This document shows positions 59,721 through 64,000 of a stretch of DNA of 64,000 bases, piece by piece. Position numbers and translations under genes: made by a program. The notes under the pieces were generated by a model. That model saw only the letters and a list, made by a program, of their open reading frames with translations. It was not told the origin of the DNA and made no database searches. The DNA is from Flavonifractor sp. An100 (lineage in GTDB: Bacteria > Bacillota > Clostridia > Oscillospirales > Oscillospiraceae), in contig NZ_NFMA01000003.1 in the NCBI RefSeq assembly GCF_002161175.1, positions 71,770-135,769 of the forward strand. The letters run 5' to 3'. The number at the start of each line of letters is the position of its first letter. The stretch's first letter is position 1.

Positions 59721-59972
59721 TTATTGGGAGAGCGCCTGCTTGAGTGCCTGGGCAATCTGGTCAGGGCAGGAGGTAGACTTGAAGCCACACCGAATCCCTT
59801 CCAGCCGTTCCACGGCATCCTCCACCTTCATTCCCCTCAGCAGAGAGGACAGGCCCTTTAAATTTCCTTCGCAGCCGCCCACTACCGTTACCGATTGGAT
59901 GATCCCGTCCTCCACCTGGATGGTAAAGCGCTGGGAACAAACCCCTCGGGGCTTATAGGTTATTGTCAACAT
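59721..59972 (-). CDS. TSCPD-domain small protein
   Basis: 83 residues from ATG 59972 (AGGTGGGAATC upstream). It matches the small TIGR03905-type proteins: VCSQRFTIQVEDGIIQSVTVVGGCEGNLKGLSSLL and the diagnostic TSCPDQIAQAL. The TSCPD module also ends some ribonucleotide reductases, where its cysteines may bind a metal. The role of the stand-alone form is not known. Confidence 0.88.
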   Translation of the reverse strand: MLTITYKPRGVCSQRFTIQVEDGIIQSVTVVGGCEGNLKGLSSLLRGMKVEDAVERLEGIRCGFKSTSCPDQIAQALKQALSQ

Positions 59973-60028
59973 GATTCCCACCTTTCCCCCTGATTGTAGC
60001 ATTCTCTCCGGGAAAAGGCAAGAGACCG

Positions 60029-60787
60029 TCAGGCCCGGCGAATTTCCAGCTGCAGGCGGTCCGCAATCATGGCGATAAACTCAGAGTTGGTGGGCTTACC
60101 CTTGGCGTTGCTGACCGTATAGCCAAAATACTTCTGCAGCGTCTCCAAATCCCCGCGATCCCAGGCCACCTCAATGGCGTGGCGGATAGCCCGCTCTACA
60201 CGGCTGGCTGTGGTGTTAAACCGTTTGGCCACTTCGGGATACAGCACCTTCGTCACCGCATTGATGACATCCATGTCCGCCACCGCGATCAAAATGGCCT
60301 CCCGCAAATACTGATAGCCTTTAATATGGGCCGGCACTCCCACTTCATGGATAATTGCAGTGACCTGAGTCTCCAGATCTACATTCTTTTCCTCCCTTCC
60401 CTGGCTGCTACGTTCCCCCGCGGTCACCTGCCGAATCCGCTCACAGATTGCCTCCGCCCGGCAGGGCTTGGTGATGTAGTAGTCCGCCCCTCGCTCGGCC
60501 GCTACCTGAACAATATTGCCCCGAATATAACTGGACATCACCACAACTTTGGGCCTGTGTTCCAATTTTATCAGCTCGTCCAGTACCTCCAGTCCATCCA
60601 TACCGGTCAGTACAATTTCCATGACCACCGCGTCCGGCCGCAGCTCTTTGGCCATTTGAACCAGCTGAGCGCCATCCCCCGTTTGACCAACCACCTGGAT
60701 GTCTGTCTCCTTCTCCAGGCATGTGGCTAGCCAAGACCGGGCTTCCTCCCCCACATCGGCAAGCAAGACTCGTTTTACCATCTCCAC
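60029..60787 (-). CDS. spo0A: Spo0A, sporulation master regulator with altered receiver
   Basis: 252 residues from GTG 60787 (GGGAGG 7 nt upstream; ATG 60781 is the alternative). The C-terminal DNA-binding domain is fully typical ([55 protein letters not shown]). In the receiver the phosphorylated Asp is replaced by Glu57 ([12 protein letters not shown], compare LDIIMPHLDG), one of the two acidic-pocket Asp is Val12 (ADVG), the Thr is Ser85 and the Lys is kept (Lys107, ITKP). Phosphorelay control by Asp phosphorylation should therefore not work in the usual way. A perfect 0A box lies upstream. The order spoIVB-spo0A is that of other Clostridia. Confidence 0.95.
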   Translation of the reverse strand: MEMVKRVLLADVGEEARSWLATCLEKETDIQVVGQTGDGAQLVQMAKELRPDAVVMEIVLTGMDGLEVLDELIKLEHRPKVVVMSSYIRGNIVQVAAERGADYYITKPCRAEAICERIRQVTAGERSSQGREEKNVDLETQVTAIIHEVGVPAHIKGYQYLREAILIAVADMDVINAVTKVLYPEVAKRFNTTASRVERAIRHAIEVAWDRGDLETLQKYFGYTVSNAKGKPTNSEFIAMIADRLQLEIRRA

Positions 60788-60933
60788 TGCAATTCCTCCC
60801 AACTTACAACACAACAATTATCATCTGTTCCCCTTCCGGGATATTCCTCGATCAACCACCTATAATGTATCATAATCAGACATTCCGCGCAAGATAAAAT
60901 TACCATTTTTTCCCAAAAATTACCTCCTAACTT

Positions 60934-60940
60934 TTCGACA
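60934..60940 (-). promoter_or_regulatory. Spo0A box upstream of spo0A
   Basis: TGTCGAA on the minus strand, a perfect match to TGNCGAA, about 150 bp before the spo0A start; a one-mismatch copy (GGGCGAA) lies about 15 bp further upstream. This suggests autoregulation. The rest of 60818-61044 holds no gene. Confidence 0.55.
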
Positions 60941-60991
60941 TTTTACGACGTTTTTCGCCCTTTTTATTCACTTTTTTCTCTTTTTCCAAAA

Positions 60992-61017
60992 AGGGCGGGG
61001 ACTTTCGCCCCCGCCCT
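60992..61017 (-). terminator. Terminator after spoIVB
   Basis: A 9-bp stem AGGGCGGGG / CCCCGCCCT with an 8-base loop, followed on the minus strand by TTTTTGG. It separates spoIVB from spo0A transcription. Confidence 0.7.
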
Positions 61018-61044
61018 GATTCCCTTCGGCCTGCCAGTTATATC

Positions 61045-62157
61045 TTAATTACTTCCAGCTGCCTTACACATGGTTTCCGCTAAGATCCCGTAGCCACGGG
61101 TTGGATCATTCACCAGTACATGAGTCACCGCGCCCACCAATCGGCCATCCTGTAAAATGGGCGACCCACTCATCCCCTGGACAATTCCTCCGGTGGCCTC
61201 CAACAGTTCCGGATCGGTCACCTGAAGCATGAGACTGCGTGTACCATCGGCATCCGAGGAGATGTGGGTAATATTCACATCAAATTCCTCCACCTGGTTC
61301 CCTCGGACGTTGGACAAAATGGTGGCAGCACCTGTGTGGATATCCTTTCGAGACGCCACTTCCACCGGCTGTTGTTCCACTAACGGCTCAGGCACTGCCA
61401 AGTTTCCAAAGATTCCCCGATCCGTATTGGCATATAAGGTGCCCAGGTCTTGACTGAGATCAAACTGGCCGTGGAGCTCTCCGGGTTCCCCGCTCAGTCC
61501 CCGTTTGACATCCGATACGGAGGCCCCCATGATGCTGCCCGACTCCAAGGGCATGAGCATGGCGGTATCCACATCGTTGATTCCATGGCCTAAGGCCGCA
61601 AACACGCCGCTGCTGGGATCATAGAAGGTCATTGTCCCAATGCCGGCCATAGAATCCCGCAGCCAGACACCCAGCTGATAGACTCCCTGGCTGTTCTCCA
61701 CCGCCGCTGCGGTCAGCTGCACCTGCTTTTGTCCCCGCATCGCCTGAATGGTAATGGGTTCTCCCTCCTGCTGGGCCACCACATTTTGTACCTGTTCAAT
61801 GGTGTCCACCTCATCTCCATTCAGGTGGGTTATGACGTCACCCGCCTTCAGTCCGCTGTCACGCCCTGGGTAGCAGGCCCCTTTTTCCGTTTCCACTGGA
61901 GAAAGGCCCACCACCAGTACGCCATCGGAAAAGAGTTTGATGCCTACTGCCCGTCCCACCGGGATCACACGGCTGCCTACCTGCGTGGTTGTGCTCACCT
62001 GACTGGCCGTTCTGGGCAGCTCCAGCTCCACGGGCGCCGCCGCCTGTACCCAGCGTCCCTGGTCTCCCGCCAGGCAAACCGCCAGCACCAGGCACAGCAG
62101 CGCCATGGCTGCCGCTCCAAAGCCAGGGCCACCTTTTTGTTTTGGCTCCTGTTCCAC
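61045..62157 (-). CDS. spoIVB: SpoIVB, PDZ serine protease of the sigma-K checkpoint
   Basis: 370 residues from GTG 62157, downstream of a terminator hairpin; earlier in-frame codons lie in that hairpin. An N-terminal membrane anchor at about 11-31; a PDZ domain about 85-145 (SGLKAGDVITHLNGDEVDTIEQV); an S55 peptidase domain with the catalytic His191 (ALGHGIND) and the Ser of GMSGSPI near 330. In Bacillus SpoIVB is made in the forespore and triggers processing of pro-sigma-K in the mother cell. It is intact here although the sigK copy in this window is split. Confidence 0.93.
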   Translation of the reverse strand: MEQEPKQKGGPGFGAAAMALLCLVLAVCLAGDQGRWVQAAAPVELELPRTASQVSTTTQVGSRVIPVGRAVGIKLFSDGVLVVGLSPVETEKGACYPGRDSGLKAGDVITHLNGDEVDTIEQVQNVVAQQEGEPITIQAMRGQKQVQLTAAAVENSQGVYQLGVWLRDSMAGIGTMTFYDPSSGVFAALGHGINDVDTAMLMPLESGSIMGASVSDVKRGLSGEPGELHGQFDLSQDLGTLYANTDRGIFGNLAVPEPLVEQQPVEVASRKDIHTGAATILSNVRGNQVEEFDVNITHISSDADGTRSLMLQVTDPELLEATGGIVQGMSGSPILQDGRLVGAVTHVLVNDPTRGYGILAETMCKAAGSN

Positions 62158-62177
62158 TCTTCCACCCCCCGTTTCAT

Positions 62178-62212
62178 AACAAAAGGCGAACGGCACGTTT
62201 GCCGTCCGCCCT
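62178..62212 (-). terminator. Terminator upstream of spoIVB
   Basis: An 11-bp stem GGCGAACGGCA / TGCCGTCCGCC with one mismatch and a 4-base loop, followed on the minus strand by TTTTGTT. It ends transcripts from the upstream Spx/ArsC-like gene. Confidence 0.65.
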
Positions 62213-62359
62213 TCCATTATGGCCGGGGATACGCCCCTTCAACCGTGGGGAGCCCTTCCAGTCTTTCCAGTTCTACTGCCACTTCTCCTTACTCCGCAGG
62301 CAATGGAAGAAATCTCGTTCCCCTTTTATCCAGGGTTGGGATTCTTTTCGTGCTCCGTC

Positions 62360-62707
62360 TTACAGATGCTCGCTCCACTCATTCTCCCGGAAGCCTACCA
62401 GCACAAAATCATCCCCCACTAAAATGGGCCGTTTGACCAGCATGCCGTCGCTGGCCAAAAGCTCCAGCTGCTCTTCCTCGCTCATCTGGGGCAGCTTATC
62501 CTTCAGACCCATGGATTTATAGAGCTGTCCGGAGGTGTTAAAAAATTTTTTTAACGGCAGACCGCTCTCCTTTTGCCAGATCCGCAGTTCCTCCACCGTG
62601 GGGCGCATTTCCTTGATATGACGGTCCTCGTAGGAAGAGGAACGTTCATCCAGGAATTTTTTTGCCCGCTGGCAGGTACTGCATTTGGGGTATTCTACAA
62701 ACAGCAT
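62360..62707 (-). CDS. Spx/ArsC-family (arsenate reductase-like) protein
   Basis: 115 residues with the thioredoxin-like ArsC fold: FVEYPKCSTCQRAKKFLDE (CxxC at 9-12), LPLKKFFNTSGQLYKSMGL and LLASDGMLVKRPILVGDDFVLVGF. It belongs to the YffB/Spx/MgsR branch, whose members are either redox-active reductases or, like Spx, RNA-polymerase-binding regulators; the CxxC would allow both. The Gly typical for Spx binding cannot be assigned by eye. It is monocistronic. Confidence 0.88.
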   Translation of the reverse strand: MLFVEYPKCSTCQRAKKFLDERSSSYEDRHIKEMRPTVEELRIWQKESGLPLKKFFNTSGQLYKSMGLKDKLPQMSEEEQLELLASDGMLVKRPILVGDDFVLVGFRENEWSEHL

Positions 62708-62832
62708 ACAAACACCGCTCCTTTTTTTCTTTGCCCCATCCTACCATGTTTTTCCGTGCAATGCAATCCATTTGCATTCGTCCGGTACTTTTCTCCTCCC
62801 AGTGTCTCCAACACGGAAAACTCTATACAAAA

Positions 62833-62865
62833 ACCGCCTGCTTTTTTCAAAGCAGGCGGTCTTTT
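62833..62865. terminator. Bidirectional terminator
   Basis: A perfect 12-bp stem ACCGCCTGCTTT / AAAGCAGGCGGT with a 4-base loop, followed by CTTTTT rightward and TTTTTGT leftward. It follows the coiled-coil gene on the minus strand. Confidence 0.88.
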
Positions 62866-62883
62866 TCAACATTTAAATGGAGA

Positions 62884-63273
62884 TCACACTTGGTTGTCCG
62901 GTTCTTTTTCTTCCGCGCTTTCCTCGGGTACGTCTTCCACAACCGCTTCTTCTACCACATAAATATCGCTGTCCTCCGGCTCCTCTGCACCGTCCCCGGC
63001 AGCCTTGAGCTCAGCAATGCGGTCATTATTGGCTTCAATGGCCGCTCTGGCCGCTGTAATTTTTTCGCAGGCAGCAGCATAGGCGCCATCAGGAGCCATA
63101 CCCTTTTCTGCATAATACAGCTTCCCGATCTCTACATACGCCTTCTTGATGCTGTCCTCCTCGGCCATATTGGAGGTCTTCAGCTTGGCGATCTCAGCCA
63201 GGCGCTTGGACTGGGCCACACCAGCCTGGGCAAGATCAGTGGCCTTCTCTTTAAAATTATCAAAAAATCCCAT
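62884..63273 (-). CDS. Cytoplasmic coiled-coil protein, unknown
   Basis: 129 residues from ATG 63273 (AGGAGG upstream). It starts GFFDNFKEKATDLAQAGVAQ, an amphipathic lead found in many small Firmicute proteins that end in a zinc ribbon; here no cysteine ribbon follows. Residues 20-95 are a coiled coil with AYVEIGKLYYAEKG, then a very acidic tail. Function unknown; membrane or filament association through the first helix is possible. Confidence 0.72.
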   Translation of the reverse strand: MGFFDNFKEKATDLAQAGVAQSKRLAEIAKLKTSNMAEEDSIKKAYVEIGKLYYAEKGMAPDGAYAAACEKITAARAAIEANNDRIAELKAAGDGAEEPEDSDIYVVEEAVVEDVPEESAEEKEPDNQV

Positions 63274-63395
63274 GTTGTTACCTCCTGAGTCCATACGGTT
63301 TCCCGTTTGATAGCTTCATTCTATCCTATTTCTCAGGTCCACGCAAGGTGATTGCAGGCGATTTAATCAATTTTTCATCTTCCGGCAAAAGCAAA

Positions 63396-63422
63396 GGGCG
63401 GCAGGCCTGTCGCCCGCCGCCC
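63396..63422 (-). terminator. Terminator of the permease gene
   Basis: An 11-bp stem GGGCGGCAGGC / GCCCGCCGCCC with one non-Watson-Crick pair and a short loop, followed on the minus strand by TTTGCTTTTG. Confidence 0.65.
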
Positions 63423-63436
63423 CTGGCAGAAAATTC

Positions 63437-64000
63437 TTACTGATGGATGCCCCGGTTCTGATCGCCCTCGGGATTGACGCCGAACTCGTAGTCGTTGCCG
63501 GGCAGGATGGCATTGAGAATGATACCCGCCAGAGCGGCAATGGCCAGACCGGTCAGGGTAACGGAGGTCCCGGCCACCACAAAGGTCAGGCCGGAAGAGA
63601 AGCCCAGTCCACACACCAGGATGACAGCCGCAATGATCAGGTTGCGGGACTTGGTCAAATCCACGTTATTCTCCACGATGTTCCGCACGCCGATGGCCGA
63701 AATCATACCGTAGAGAATGAAGGACACTCCGCCCACGATGGCAGAGGGCATGGAGCCGATGATATCGGCCATCTTCGGAATGAAGGAAAGGATGATGGCA
63801 TAGACAGCCGCCAACCGAATGACCCGGGGATCATGGACCTTGGACAGCACCAACACGCCCGTATTCTCGCCATAAGTGGTGTTAGCGGGGCCGCCAAACA
63901 TGCCGGCCAGAGCGGTGGCAATACCATCGCCCACCAAAGTGCGGTGCAGCCCGGGCTTCTGGATGAAGTTTTCTCCCACCGTGGCGGAGATGGCGGACAT
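63437..64000 (-). CDS. Uracil/xanthine permease (NCS2 family), 3' part only
   Basis: The last 187 codons of a gene that continues beyond the right edge; a methionine at the edge is not its start. The sequence shows the NCS2 pattern: LVGDGIATALAGMFGGPANTTYGENTGVL (the conserved NTTY/ENTG segment of the substrate site), several membrane helices (VYAIILSFIPKMADIIGSMP, IIAAVILVCGLGF, LTGLAIAALAGIILNAIL) and a short acidic cytoplasmic tail ending in NRGIHQ. UraA-type proton symport of uracil is likely. It could feed pyrimidine salvage with the udp gene. Confidence 0.9.
   Translation of the reverse strand: MSAISATVGENFIQKPGLHRTLVGDGIATALAGMFGGPANTTYGENTGVLVLSKVHDPRVIRLAAVYAIILSFIPKMADIIGSMPSAIVGGVSFILYGMISAIGVRNIVENNVDLTKSRNLIIAAVILVCGLGFSSGLTFVVAGTSVTLTGLAIAALAGIILNAILPGNDYEFGVNPEGDQNRGIHQ

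Overview
The window reads as chromosome of a spore-forming, anaerobic, GC-rich Firmicute of the Oscillospiraceae type (Flavonifractor / Pseudoflavonifractor / Intestinimonas-like; this is inference). The evidence is a set of sporulation genes (sigK, spo0A, spoIVB, a dacF-type carboxypeptidase), AGGAGG ribosome sites, many TTG/GTG starts, a K+-type membrane pyrophosphatase, and a conjugative element of the kind common in gut Clostridia.

Region 1 (1 to about 30335) is the right-hand part of an integrative conjugative element (ICE); its left end lies outside the window. Reading along the minus strand it carries repA with six 23-bp iterons, parA, parB, several unknown ICE proteins, a 2914-residue methylase/SNF2-helicase with a tnpV gene in another frame inside it, YodL/DUF3848-type proteins, a TOPRIM protein, a probable oriT, mobC, a relaxase, a PcfB-like protein, and a surface cassette: a membrane protein, a sortase, a stalk-domain protein and a giant thioester/Cna-B adhesin. 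The right end carries plus-strand cargo: a Fic protein and an AT-rich gene that looks like a proteasome-type Ntn hydrolase. The element ends inside sigK: only the first 65 codons of sigma-K remain at the junction. This makes it look like a conjugative counterpart of the 'skin' elements that split sigK in other sporeformers.

Region 2 (30.3 to 44.8 kb) is ordinary chromosome: a Na+/phosphate cotransporter gene frameshifted by an 8-bp tandem duplication, a uridine phosphorylase-like gene, trkA-trkH (K+ uptake), a K+-dependent-type hppA pyrophosphatase, an HPr-like protein without the active histidine, two tandem sigma-factor/regulator pairs, a low-molecular-weight phosphatase and an XRE regulator with two clear operators.

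Region 3 (44791 to 52977) is a second, 8.2-kb mobile element inserted in the 3' end of tRNA-Leu(GAG). It is bounded by 23-bp direct repeats, and the tRNA's own terminator is now stranded on the far side. It carries a tyrosine integrase with an inserted helix-turn-helix domain, an HUH replication protein plus a paralogue that has lost the catalytic tyrosine, a cysteine-rich KTR protein, divergent XRE regulators, and a ribbon-helix-helix/DUF4160/DUF2442 cassette with repeated operators.

Region 4 (53 to 64 kb) is chromosome again: DUF3783, metY, a GerMN protein with a two-component system, comEA, dacF, a TSCPD protein, spo0A (its phosphoacceptor aspartate is replaced by glutamate), spoIVB, a Spx/ArsC-like protein, a coiled-coil protein, and the end of a uracil/xanthine permease. 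Two independent sporulation oddities, split sigK and a Spo0A without its aspartate, occur in the same window.
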